A stretch of 64,000 bases of DNA. Source: Methylotenera_A sp031422335. GTDB taxonomy: Bacteria > Pseudomonadota > Gammaproteobacteria > Burkholderiales > Methylophilaceae. Positions within the stretch are counted from its first letter, which is position 1. Every line of letters starts with the position of its first letter. The stretch covers positions 11,968 through 75,967 of the forward strand of contig JANOQW010000035.1 of NCBI GenBank assembly GCA_031422335.1. The letters run 5' to 3'. This document shows, piece by piece, positions 23,318 to 31,870 of the stretch. Below the pieces are notes generated by a model, which was not told where the DNA came from, made no database searches, and saw only the letters and a program-made list of their open reading frames with translations. The position numbers were made by a program, and so were the translations under genes.

Positions 23318-24040
23318 CTACAAAAATAACTGTGCTTTTCTTTCGGCTGGTGTCAGCTCAAAACCAGTGGCCTCAAAATGCTTAAAGATAGCTTCTACAA
23401 TAGCCTCTGGCGCGTCAATTATTTGAATTAAGTCTAAATCTTTAGTTGAAGCCATACCCCGTGCCACCAGCGTATTTTTTAGCCAATCCATTAAACCGCT
23501 CCAAAATGCTTGGCCCACCAAAATAATCGGTATTTTGCGCGATTTTGTGGTTTGCATCAGCGTAATCACTTCCATCAGCTCATCTAATGTGCCAAAACCA
23601 CCCGGCATCACCACATAGGCGCTGGCGTATTTTACAAACATCACTTTACGCATAAAAAAGTGTTGAAAATTGATGCTGATATCTTGATAACTATTACCAC
23701 TTTGCTCATGTGGCAGCTCAATATTTAAGCCTATACTCGGCGATTTGCCTGCAAATGCGCCTTTGTTGGCGGCCTCCATAATGCCTGGCCCACCACCAGA
23801 AATCACGCTAAAACCCGCATCACTTAACTGGCGCGCAATCTGCTCAGTCAGCAAATAATCTGGATGGCCAGGCTTGGTGCGCGCGCTGCCATAAATAGAC
23901 ACGGCTGGTGTAATTTCTTTCAACTTTTCGGTGGCGCTGACAAATTCTGCCATAATCTCAAATGCATGCCAGGCTTCGTGGCTTTCCGAGTTGTTGTTAA
24001 GCAATTCTGGCTCGATTATTTTTGGTAATTTTTTTGTCAT
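23318..24040 (-). CDS. LOG-family protein (TIGR00730 Rossmann fold)
   Basis: A 240-residue member of the lysine-decarboxylase-like/LOG family, whose characterised members hydrolyse nucleoside 5'-monophosphates (cytokinin-activating phosphoribohydrolase). The signature motifs are GGGPGIMEAANKGA and PGGFGTLDELMEV, with MRKVMF between them. The physiological nucleotide in bacteria of this kind is unclear. It is divergent from polA, with only 20 bp between the two start codons. Confidence 0.92.
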   Translation of the reverse strand: MTKKLPKIIEPELLNNNSESHEAWHAFEIMAEFVSATEKLKEITPAVSIYGSARTKPGHPDYLLTEQIARQLSDAGFSVISGGGPGIMEAANKGAFAGKSPSIGLNIELPHEQSGNSYQDISINFQHFFMRKVMFVKYASAYVVMPGGFGTLDELMEVITLMQTTKSRKIPIILVGQAFWSGLMDWLKNTLVARGMASTKDLDLIQIIDAPEAIVEAIFKHFEATGFELTPAERKAQLFL

Positions 24041-24060
24041 TTTTTAAAGCATCCTAAAAC

Positions 24061-26883
24061 ATGAAAACGCTGTTACTTGTAGATGGTTCATCTTATCTTT
24101 ACCGTGCTTTTCACGCCATGCCCGATTTGCGCAACAGCAAAAACGAACCCACTGGCGCGATTCAAGGCGTGCTAAATATGTTACGCCGTTTGCATAAAGA
24201 TTACCCGAGTGATTATAGCGCGTGCGTGTTCGATGCCAAAGGCAAAACCTTTCGCGATGACATTTACCCACAATATAAAGCCAACCGTGCAGCCATGCCA
24301 GATGATTTGCGCCCCCAAATAGAGCCGCTACACGAGGCGATTAAAGCTTTGGGCTGGCCGCTGATTATGATTGACGGCGTGGAGGCCGATGACGTGATTG
24401 GTGCACTGGCTAAGCAGGCCGAGCGTGAAGGCATTCGCACTATTATTTCTACTGGCGATAAAGATATTACGCAACTGGTAAACGAACAAATTACTGTGGT
24501 AAACACCATGCGCGATGCGTTTAGGCGCGTGGATGACGTATTGGATATTGCAGGCGTAACTGCCAAATTTGGCATTCCGCCAAGCTTAATGATTGATTAT
24601 TTAGTATTGGTTGGCGACACCTCAGACAACGTGCCGGGTGTAGAAAAAGTGGGGCCAAAAACGGCGGTAAAATGGCTGACGCAATTCGGCAGCCTAGAAA
24701 ATATTGTGGCAAATGCTGACAACATTACCGGCGTGGTAGGTGAAAATTTACGCAAAGCGCTACCATGGCTGCCCACTGCGCGTGAGCTTATTACGATACG
24801 CACTGACGTGGGCATTCAAGAAAGCCTGAGCGACCTTGCGCCGCAGGCGATTGATAAGCCTAAATTGGCAGAGCTATTTGACCGCTTTGAGTTTAAAAGC
24901 TGGCGGCGCGAGCTGGATAATATGCAAGATAGCGCACAAACTAATGCTCAAAATTCCGAAAAAACACCTGCCCTACCCTCTAGTATCCATGCGCCTTCCA
25001 GGGCATCTGTTTCGGATAGTTTTGAAGCAGAAATATCCAATATTGATTACAAACCCAACACCAGCCGCAACTTTGAAACTATATTAACAAACGCGCAATT
25101 AGATGTTTGGCTAGAAAAATTGCGCAACGCCGAACTGGTTTGCTTCGACACCGAAACTACCTCACTAGAGCCGCTGCTGGCCAAAATTGTCGGCATGTCG
25201 TTTTCTGTTGAGCCAGGCAGTGCAGCCTATTTACCACTCACGCACGATTATTTTGATGCGCCAGATCAACTAAATTTTGCCGAGACTTTAGCCAAAATTA
25301 AGCCAATTCTTGAAAATGAAGCGATTAAAAAAGTCGGCCAAAATTTAAAATATGACCAACACGTGCTTGCCAATCATGGCATTGCGCTAAACGGCATTGC
25401 GCACGACACTATGCTGCAATCTTATGTGTTTGAATCGCACAAAACACACGGCATGGATGCACTGGCAGAGCGCCATTTGGGCTTACAAACTATCCATTTT
25501 GAAGATGTGGCAGGCAAAGGTGCCAAGCAAGTAAGCTTTAACCAAGTGACGGTAGAAGTGGCAGCGGAATATGCGGCAGAAGATGCTGATATTACGCTGC
25601 AATTACACGAAGCGATGTATCCGCAAATTGCGGCCGATGCAAAACTGGACTTTATTTACAGCCAAATTGAGATGCCCAGCTCCGCCTGTTTATTTACCAT
25701 CGAGCGCAATGGCGTGTTGATTGACGCTGAAATGTTAAGGGCGCAGAGCAACGAGATTGGCCTAAAATTAATCGCGCTAGAAAACCAAGCGTATGAGCTG
25801 GCAGGCCAGCCGTTTAACTTGGCCTCACCTAAGCAATTGCAAGAAATCTTGTTCGATAAACTCGGCATCAAACCCACCAAAAAAACGCCTAGTGGTGCGC
25901 CATCAACAGATGAAGACGTGTTGCAAGAACTGGCACTAGACCACCCACTGCCTAAGGTATTATTGGAATATCGCGGCTTGGCCAAACTCAAATCCACCTA
26001 CACCGACAAACTGCCAAAAATGATTAACGCCACCACTGGTCGTGTGCATACTAGCTATAACCAAGCGGTGGCGATTACGGGCAGGCTGGCCAGCAGCGAC
26101 CCGAACTTGCAGAATATTCCCGTCAGAAGTTTAGAGGGACGCCGCATTCGCGAAGCGTTTATTGCACCACAAGGCAGTCACATTGTTTCTGCCGACTACT
26201 CGCAAATCGAGCTGCGCATTATGGCGCACTTATCTCAAGACGCCGGCATGCTACAAGCATTTGCCAATAACGAAGATATCCATCGCCATACAGCAGCTGA
26301 AGTGTTTGGTGTAGAACGCGATGCCGTAGATAGCGAACAGCGCAGATATGCCAAAGTGATTAATTTCGGCCTCATTTACGGCATGAGCGCATTTGGCCTC
26401 GCGCAAAACCTGAATATTGAACGCAGCGCCGCCGCCAGCTACATCGAGCGCTATTTTGCGCGCTACCCTGGCGTAAAAGCCTACATGCAAAACACGCGCG
26501 AAGAAGCTAAACAAAAAGGCTACGTAGAAACCTATTTTGGCAGGCGTTTATGGGTACCAGAAATCAATAGCGCGAATGTTCAACGGCGTAACGGCGCAGA
26601 GCGTGCCGCCATTAACGCCCCCATGCAAGGAACGGCGGCAGACTTGATTAAACTCGCCATGATTGCCGTAGCCAACTGGTTGGCGACAGAAAAGTTAAGT
26701 GGTGAAAGCTTAAAAAGCAAACTTATCATGCAAGTACACGATGAACTGGTGCTTGAAGTGCCTGATGGTGAGCTTGAATTAGTGAAAGCTACTTTGCCAA
26801 CGCTGATGGAAAATGTCGCTAAATTATCTGTACCGTTATTGGCGGAAGTGGGCGTAGGGAATAATTGGGAAAGCGCGCACTAG
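24061..26883 (+). CDS. polA: DNA polymerase I
   Basis: Repair and Okazaki-fragment polymerase. The 940-residue protein has the 5'-nuclease domain (about 1-290; LVDGSSYLYRAFHA, VEADDVIG, GDKDITQLV), a linker, the 3'-5' exonuclease (about 345-530) with an intact D363-x-E365 and YAAEDAD, and the polymerase (about 545-940) with motif A D712 (ADYSQIELR), motif B (KVINFGLIYGMS) and motif C QVHDELVLEV (D894). Proofreading should be active. The linker contains, at residues 303-316, a segment encoded by a copy of the dispersed palindromic element. An accessory gene starts 2 nt after the stop. The ribosome site is weak. Confidence 0.97.
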   Translation: MKTLLLVDGSSYLYRAFHAMPDLRNSKNEPTGAIQGVLNMLRRLHKDYPSDYSACVFDAKGKTFRDDIYPQYKANRAAMPDDLRPQIEPLHEAIKALGWPLIMIDGVEADDVIGALAKQAEREGIRTIISTGDKDITQLVNEQITVVNTMRDAFRRVDDVLDIAGVTAKFGIPPSLMIDYLVLVGDTSDNVPGVEKVGPKTAVKWLTQFGSLENIVANADNITGVVGENLRKALPWLPTARELITIRTDVGIQESLSDLAPQAIDKPKLAELFDRFEFKSWRRELDNMQDSAQTNAQNSEKTPALPSSIHAPSRASVSDSFEAEISNIDYKPNTSRNFETILTNAQLDVWLEKLRNAELVCFDTETTSLEPLLAKIVGMSFSVEPGSAAYLPLTHDYFDAPDQLNFAETLAKIKPILENEAIKKVGQNLKYDQHVLANHGIALNGIAHDTMLQSYVFESHKTHGMDALAERHLGLQTIHFEDVAGKGAKQVSFNQVTVEVAAEYAAEDADITLQLHEAMYPQIAADAKLDFIYSQIEMPSSACLFTIERNGVLIDAEMLRAQSNEIGLKLIALENQAYELAGQPFNLASPKQLQEILFDKLGIKPTKKTPSGAPSTDEDVLQELALDHPLPKVLLEYRGLAKLKSTYTDKLPKMINATTGRVHTSYNQAVAITGRLASSDPNLQNIPVRSLEGRRIREAFIAPQGSHIVSADYSQIELRIMAHLSQDAGMLQAFANNEDIHRHTAAEVFGVERDAVDSEQRRYAKVINFGLIYGMSAFGLAQNLNIERSAAASYIERYFARYPGVKAYMQNTREEAKQKGYVETYFGRRLWVPEINSANVQRRNGAERAAINAPMQGTAADLIKLAMIAVANWLATEKLSGESLKSKLIMQVHDELVLEVPDGELELVKATLPTLMENVAKLSVPLLAEVGVGNNWESAH
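24968..25006 (+). repeat. Palindromic element copy E, inside polA
   Basis: Plus-strand copy: CTGCCCTACCCTCT, loop AGTATCCATGC, then GCCTTCCAGGGCAT. It encodes ALPSSIHAPSRA in the flexible linker between the 5'-nuclease and proofreading domains of PolA. Orientation and frame are identical to the bioA copy (9665-9704). Confidence 0.85.
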
Positions 26884-26885
26884 CA

Positions 26886-27791
26886 ATGGATAGCGAATTT
26901 GGTTTTTTAATCAATCCCCTTAAAGGTGATTTTTTAGGTGTATCAATCATACCTTTGTCTGACCATGCTAATAGATTAAAAGCTATCCAAAAAGATTCCA
27001 ATAGAGATGGTTTCTACTATCCTCCCCAAATAGCAAGCTACAGTGTAGATTTAATAACAAACAAGCGCAAAGACAAAGTCGAGCGCTCAGAGAAACCTGC
27101 AACAGTTTTCTTTCTTCCTTCATCTCATCAAATCTCAATTCAAAATCCAATCTGTAAGGATGGTGAAAAAGGTACTGATGAAGCTTTAATTGTTTTTCTA
27201 CTGGCTTATATATACGGCACTAGACTAATGCCAAGCCAATGGAAGTTTGACGGTCGTGTTCCAATAAAGCCAGTTAACAACATTTACATAACAAGCGCCA
27301 CCAGTTTGCATTTTATAGAGCATGTTTATACTTGGTGGAAAACCTTAAATGAAAGCCAACGTATTAAGTTTGTAAATATTCTATATGTCTTCAATCGAGC
27401 CAGAAGCCTAGAGTGGGACTGGGATGCGTTCTTACATCAATATATGGTGTTTGATGCGCTGTATAACTTTCACCTTGAATTTAAACCATACCTCAAAGAA
27501 TTAAAACCCACTCATAAAATGCGTTTTAATATTCTTTGTGATGCATATAGCCTTTTTAATGAGGACTTAATTAACCGTATCTACAACGCTAGAAATAACT
27601 TATTTCATGAAGCGATGTGGGTAAAATCAACAATTGGTTTTGGCTCTCCTGACGGAGATGCTTATCAACTCCCACGATATTTGTCTGAACTAAACTCACA
27701 GATAATTTGCGGCATTACTGGATACAAAAATAAATATACTCGCCTTCCTTGGTGGACATGGCAGACTTTAGAATTCGATAAAATCATTTAG
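26886..27791 (+). CDS. Accessory protein with C-terminal HEPN-like motif
   Basis: A 301-residue soluble protein of unknown function. Near the C-terminus, RIYNARNNLFHEA contains R236-N237-x3-H241, the Rx4-6H signature of HEPN domains, many of which are RNases in toxin-antitoxin and abortive-infection systems. It is preceded by helices (HQYMVFDALYNFHLEF, RFNILCDAYSLFNEDL) in the arrangement of ApeA/Apea-like HEPN domains. The N-terminal half has no recognised domain. The ATG at 26886 starts 2 nt after the polA stop. AT-rich, with ATA and AGA codons unlike polA, so it is probably an insertion into a core operon. The HEPN call is an inference from the motif. Confidence 0.65.
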   Translation: MDSEFGFLINPLKGDFLGVSIIPLSDHANRLKAIQKDSNRDGFYYPPQIASYSVDLITNKRKDKVERSEKPATVFFLPSSHQISIQNPICKDGEKGTDEALIVFLLAYIYGTRLMPSQWKFDGRVPIKPVNNIYITSATSLHFIEHVYTWWKTLNESQRIKFVNILYVFNRARSLEWDWDAFLHQYMVFDALYNFHLEFKPYLKELKPTHKMRFNILCDAYSLFNEDLINRIYNARNNLFHEAMWVKSTIGFGSPDGDAYQLPRYLSELNSQIICGITGYKNKYTRLPWWTWQTLEFDKII

Positions 27792-27803
27792 GTAGCTAGC
27801 TCT

Positions 27804-28580
27804 ATGTGTATTAAAAACCTTACCCTTCCATCCTTCGGCATTTACATCATCGGTGATGAAATTCTCTCCGGTAAGCGGCAGGACGGGCATTTAAGCAAAG
27901 CGATTGAAATTCTCTCTGCGCGTGGTTTGCAGCTAAGTTGGGCGCAATATTTAGGCGATGACCCAGCGCAATTAACAAATGCGTTTAAAACCAGCTTTGC
28001 AAAAAGCGATATTGTATTCAGCTTTGGCGGCATTGGCGCTACACCAGATGATTACACACGGCAATGTGCGGCAGATGCGCTGAACGTAGCCATTGAACGC
28101 CATGCTGGCGCTGTGGCAGAAATTGTGGCGCAATTTGGTAAAAGCGCTTACCCCAAAAGAGTGTTCATGGCCGATTTTCCTCAAGGTGCGAATTTAATCC
28201 CTAACCCAGTGAATCGGGTTGCGGGATTTTCTATCAAAGGTCATTATTTTCTGCCAGGCTTTCCTGCCATGGCGCACCCAATGATGGAATGGGTGCTGGA
28301 TACGCATTACTCACACTTGTTTCATCAAACCGAATATTTGGAACAATCGATTATTGTGGTGGATGGCATTGAAAGCCAATTAATTGATTTAATGAATGAA
28401 ACGCTGCAAAAATATCCAGAAATTAAAGTATTTAGCCTGCCAAAACTAAAACCTAATAGACAAATTGAGCTGGGTGCAAAAGGCGCACCTGAACAAGTGA
28501 AGCTGGCCATGCAGGATTTAAAAGCAGGAGTAAGCCACCTTGACTTTATTTGGCAAGATTTTAAAGCCAATGATTTGTAG
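27804..28580 (+). CDS. CinA N-terminal / molybdopterin-binding domain protein
   Basis: A 258-residue protein of the MoaB/Mog/CinA-N fold. It shows GIYIIGDEILSGKRQDGH near the N-terminus and FSFGGIGATPDDYTRQC, the glycine-rich loop that binds a molybdopterin-like or nucleotide ligand. It lacks the C-terminal amidase domain of full-length CinA, so nicotinamide mononucleotide deamidation is not expected. Its stop codon overlaps the start of the YkgJ gene by 11 bp, so the two are translationally coupled. Confidence 0.86.
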   Translation: MCIKNLTLPSFGIYIIGDEILSGKRQDGHLSKAIEILSARGLQLSWAQYLGDDPAQLTNAFKTSFAKSDIVFSFGGIGATPDDYTRQCAADALNVAIERHAGAVAEIVAQFGKSAYPKRVFMADFPQGANLIPNPVNRVAGFSIKGHYFLPGFPAMAHPMMEWVLDTHYSHLFHQTEYLEQSIIVVDGIESQLIDLMNETLQKYPEIKVFSLPKLKPNRQIELGAKGAPEQVKLAMQDLKAGVSHLDFIWQDFKANDL

Positions 28581-28830
28581 AGAAGGATGCGGCGCCTGCT
28601 GCATCGCGCCGAGTATTAACAGCCCTATACCCGGCATGCCAAACGGCAAGCCAGCTGGCATGCGTTGTGTTCAATTAGATGGCGAAAACCGCTGCAAAAT
28701 ATTCGGCCAGCCAGAGCGCCCTGCTTTTTGCGCCAGCTTGCAGCCTAGCGAGGAAATGTGCGGCGAGACACGTGAGCAGGCGATTGAATGGTTAAGCAAA
28801 TTAGAGCTACTTACCATACCCCATTTTTAA
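28570..28830 (+). CDS. YkgJ-family cysteine cluster protein
   Basis: An 86-residue protein with the pattern CREGCGACC (C3, C7, C10, C11) and further cysteines in MRCVQLDG, NRCKIFG, AFCASLQ and EEMC. These make the zinc- or iron-sulfur-binding cluster of the YkgJ (CxxCxxCC) family, of unknown role. Start at the ATG overlapping the preceding stop; a longer version from an upstream TTG is possible. Confidence 0.85.
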   Translation: MICREGCGACCIAPSINSPIPGMPNGKPAGMRCVQLDGENRCKIFGQPERPAFCASLQPSEEMCGETREQAIEWLSKLELLTIPHF

Positions 28831-28863
28831 GTTAAAAATTAAACAAAAAATTAGCAGTTAGTA

Positions 28864-28891
28864 GTGTCAAGTCATAGCGATTGCGTATAAA
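28864..28891 (+). promoter_or_regulatory. Candidate promoter of dusB-fis
   Basis: GTGTCA (28864-28869), a 16-nt spacer, then TATAAA (28886-28891), about 30 bp before the dusB start. Matches sigma-70 in 4 and 5 of 6 positions. Confidence 0.45.
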
Positions 28892-28921
28892 ATAGGCAAC
28901 TTTCTGCAAAACAACAATTGA

Positions 28922-29953
28922 ATGCAAATCGGCAATCACATTTTAAAGAACAACCTAGTCGTCGCGCCCATGGCGGGCGTCACGGATAGGCCTTTCCGTC
29001 AGCTTTGCAAAAAGTTGGGCGCAGGGCTAGCGGTTTCTGAAATGGTGACTTCGAACTCATTGCTTTATGGCAGCGAAAAAACACGCCGCCGTGCGAATCA
29101 TGAGGGCGAAGTAGACCCTATCTCGGTGCAAATTGCGGGCGCTGACCCAAAAATGATGGCAGAAGCCGCGCGCTATAACGTGGATAACGGCGCACAGATT
29201 ATCGACATTAACATGGGCTGCCCAGCCAAAAAAATCTGCAATGTGATGGCAGGTTCTGCATTACTAAAAGACGAGCCGCTGGTTTCGCAAATTCTCAAAG
29301 CCGTAGTGGGCGCAGTGGATGTGCCAGTGACGCTAAAAATTCGTACTGGTTGGGATAAAAATAACCGTAACGCAGTGATGATTGCAAAAATTGCCGAAGA
29401 TATTGGCGTGCAAGCACTGGCCATGCATGGTCGCACGCGCGCCTGCTTGTATATGGGCGATGCGGAGTACGATACGATTGCGGCGGTTAAACAAGCAGTG
29501 AATATTCCGCTGATTGCTAATGGCGACATTACCACGCCAGAAAAGGCCAAATATGTGCTGGATTACACAGGCGCAGATGCGGTGATGATTGGCCGTGCCG
29601 CGCAAGGCAGGCCATGGATTTTCCGCGAGATTGAACATTACCTAAAAACAGGCACGCATTTATTACCGCCCACCGTGGAAGAAATCCACACCGTGATGTT
29701 GGAACATATCAATGATTTATATGGCTTTTATGGCGAACTTGCTGGCATGCGCGTGGCGCGCAAGCATATTTCTTGGTACACCAAGGGCTTAGCAGGCTCG
29801 GCTAATTTCCGCCACAATATGAATACACTGCAAACCATCGAGCTGCAACAACAAGCCATTAACGATTTTTTTGCCGAACTCAAAACTAAAAACGAGCGTT
29901 TGGTGTATGTAGAAGAAATTGCTGATGTAGAACCTGAGGCGCTCGCTGCTTAA
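28922..29953 (+). CDS. dusB: tRNA-dihydrouridine synthase B
   Basis: Flavoenzyme that reduces uridine to dihydrouridine in the tRNA D-loop. The 343-residue TIM barrel starts with VVAPMAGVTDRPFR, has the catalytic Cys in NMGCPAKK, LKIRTGWD, MHGRTRACLYMG and the FMN phosphate site IGRAAQGRPWIF. The gene order dusB-fis, 31 nt apart, is the conserved operon of E. coli and other proteobacteria. Confidence 0.96.
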   Translation: MQIGNHILKNNLVVAPMAGVTDRPFRQLCKKLGAGLAVSEMVTSNSLLYGSEKTRRRANHEGEVDPISVQIAGADPKMMAEAARYNVDNGAQIIDINMGCPAKKICNVMAGSALLKDEPLVSQILKAVVGAVDVPVTLKIRTGWDKNNRNAVMIAKIAEDIGVQALAMHGRTRACLYMGDAEYDTIAAVKQAVNIPLIANGDITTPEKAKYVLDYTGADAVMIGRAAQGRPWIFREIEHYLKTGTHLLPPTVEEIHTVMLEHINDLYGFYGELAGMRVARKHISWYTKGLAGSANFRHNMNTLQTIELQQQAINDFFAELKTKNERLVYVEEIADVEPEALAA

Positions 29954-29984
29954 CAGCGGCGGATAGATAGGTCGCGTAGAAAAT

Positions 29985-30215
29985 ATGGCAAACGAACTCG
30001 CTGACTGTGTTAAAAAATCGCTTGATGAATACTTCAAGCATTTAGATGGTCAGCCGCCACACGCCATTTACGACATGGTGCTGGGTTGCATCGAAAAACC
30101 ACTGCTGGAATATATATTGCATAAAGTGGGCGGCAATCAATCCAAAGCTGCTGAGATGCTGGGCTTAAACCGTAATACTCTGCGCAAAAAAATGGCCGAG
30201 TATCATTTAAATTAG
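29985..30215 (+). CDS. fis: Fis-family nucleoid protein
   Basis: Small DNA-bending regulator. The 76-residue protein is shorter at the N-terminus than the 98-residue enteric Fis, as usual in betaproteobacteria. The C-terminal helix-turn-helix reads GGNQSKAAEMLGLNRNTLRKKM. It follows dusB in the same transcript and precedes purH by 43 nt. Confidence 0.95.
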   Translation: MANELADCVKKSLDEYFKHLDGQPPHAIYDMVLGCIEKPLLEYILHKVGGNQSKAAEMLGLNRNTLRKKMAEYHLN

Positions 30216-30258
30216 CTATAACCTTCAGTAGCATTCAATCACTTTTTAAGAGTTATAC

Positions 30259-31845
30259 ATGGCCGCAATCAAAAGAGCACTCATCAGCGTATCAGACAAA
30301 ACGGACGTTATCGAACTTGCCTCTGCACTGGTTAAATTAAACGTAGAGATTTTATCTACCGGCGGCACTGCTAAACTGTTTCGCGAAAACAACATTCCTG
30401 TGATTGAGGTAAGTGACTACACAGGCTTCCCCGAAATGTTAGATGGTCGCGTGAAAACGCTGCACCCTAAAGTACATGGCGGGTTACTCGGACGCCGCGA
30501 TTTACCCGAACACGTAGCAGCTATGCAAGCGCAAGGCATACCGAATATCGATTTGCTAGTGGTCAATTTGTACCCGTTTGAGGCGACGATTGCCAAGGCC
30601 AATTGCACGCTAGAAGACGCAATTGAGAACATCGACATTGGCGGTCCCGCCATGGTGCGCAGCGCTGCCAAAAATTGGAAAGATGTGGCTGTGCTTACAG
30701 ATGCCAGCCAATACGAGGCCTTTTTGACTGAGCTGCAGACCAATAGCGGCGAGGCTTCCAGCGATACTAAATTTAAGCTTTCTGTTGCTGCCTTTAACCG
30801 CATTAGTAATTATGATGGTGCCATTAGCGATTATTTAAGCAGCCTGAATGTTGACGGCAGCCGCAATGCCTTCTCTGACCAAACCAATGGCCGCTTTGTA
30901 AAAATGCAAGATTTGCGCTATGGCGAAAACCCACATCAGCAAGCTGCGTTTTATCGCGACCTGTATCCTGCACCTGGCAGCTTAGTGACTGCCGAGCAGT
31001 TACAAGGCAAAGAGTTAAGCTACAACAATATTGCCGACGCGGACGCTGCTTGGGAAACAGTCAAATCATTTACAAGCACGGCGTGCGTCATCGTCAAGCA
31101 CGCCAATCCATGCGGTGTCGCGCTGGGTAAAGATGCGCTTGAAGCATACGGCAAGGCCTTTAAAACTGATCCCACCTCTGCGTTTGGCGGCATTATTGCT
31201 TTCAATACAGTAGTAGATAAAACAACGGCAGAGGCTGTGAGCAAGCAGTTTGTAGAAGTATTGATTGCGCCAGAATATACTGCGGATGCGCTGGCGATTT
31301 TTACTGCAAAAGCCAATGTGCGTGTGCTTAAAATTGCGTTGCCAAAGGGTGGAAATACGCCATGGGAGCAAGGCCGTAACTCACATGACACCAAACGAAT
31401 TGGCTCTGGCTTACTGATTCAAACCGCAGATAACCACGAAATTTCAGCTTCCGACCTAACAATTGTCAGCAAAAAACAACCTTCACCGCAACAAATGGCC
31501 GACATGCTGTTTGCGTGGAATGTCGCGAAATATGTCAAAAGCAACGCCATTGTGTTTTGTGGCGATGGCATGACCCTAGGCGTAGGCGCAGGCCAAATGA
31601 GCCGTGTCGATAGCACCAAAATTGCCGCCATCAAAGCGCAAAATGCGGGCTTATCACTCAAAAATTCGGTAGTCGCATCCGATGCATTCTTTCCATTTCG
31701 CGATGGTATTGATGTATTGGCAGACGCCGGTGCAGCTTGCGTGATTCAACCGGGCGGCAGCATGCGCGATGATGAAGTGATTGCTGCGGCAGATGCACAT
31801 GGTTTGGTGATGGTTACCACCGGCATTCGCCATTTCAGACATTAG
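30259..31845 (+). CDS. purH: Bifunctional AICAR transformylase/IMP cyclohydrolase
   Basis: Last two steps of IMP synthesis. The 528-residue protein has the N-terminal cyclohydrolase with STGGTAKLFREN and GRVKTLHPKVHGG, and the C-terminal transformylase with the KHANPCGVA motif and FPFRDGID. Normal length. It follows fis and is followed by purD, so two purine enzymes share the run. Confidence 0.97.
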   Translation: MAAIKRALISVSDKTDVIELASALVKLNVEILSTGGTAKLFRENNIPVIEVSDYTGFPEMLDGRVKTLHPKVHGGLLGRRDLPEHVAAMQAQGIPNIDLLVVNLYPFEATIAKANCTLEDAIENIDIGGPAMVRSAAKNWKDVAVLTDASQYEAFLTELQTNSGEASSDTKFKLSVAAFNRISNYDGAISDYLSSLNVDGSRNAFSDQTNGRFVKMQDLRYGENPHQQAAFYRDLYPAPGSLVTAEQLQGKELSYNNIADADAAWETVKSFTSTACVIVKHANPCGVALGKDALEAYGKAFKTDPTSAFGGIIAFNTVVDKTTAEAVSKQFVEVLIAPEYTADALAIFTAKANVRVLKIALPKGGNTPWEQGRNSHDTKRIGSGLLIQTADNHEISASDLTIVSKKQPSPQQMADMLFAWNVAKYVKSNAIVFCGDGMTLGVGAGQMSRVDSTKIAAIKAQNAGLSLKNSVVASDAFFPFRDGIDVLADAGAACVIQPGGSMRDDEVIAAADAHGLVMVTTGIRHFRH

Positions 31846-31870
31846 TTACAGTCACTAAGGGATATTGAGT

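Noticed and set aside
25130..25600. Possible loss of proofreading in PolA.
   Set aside because: D363-x-E365 and the YxxxD motif are intact.
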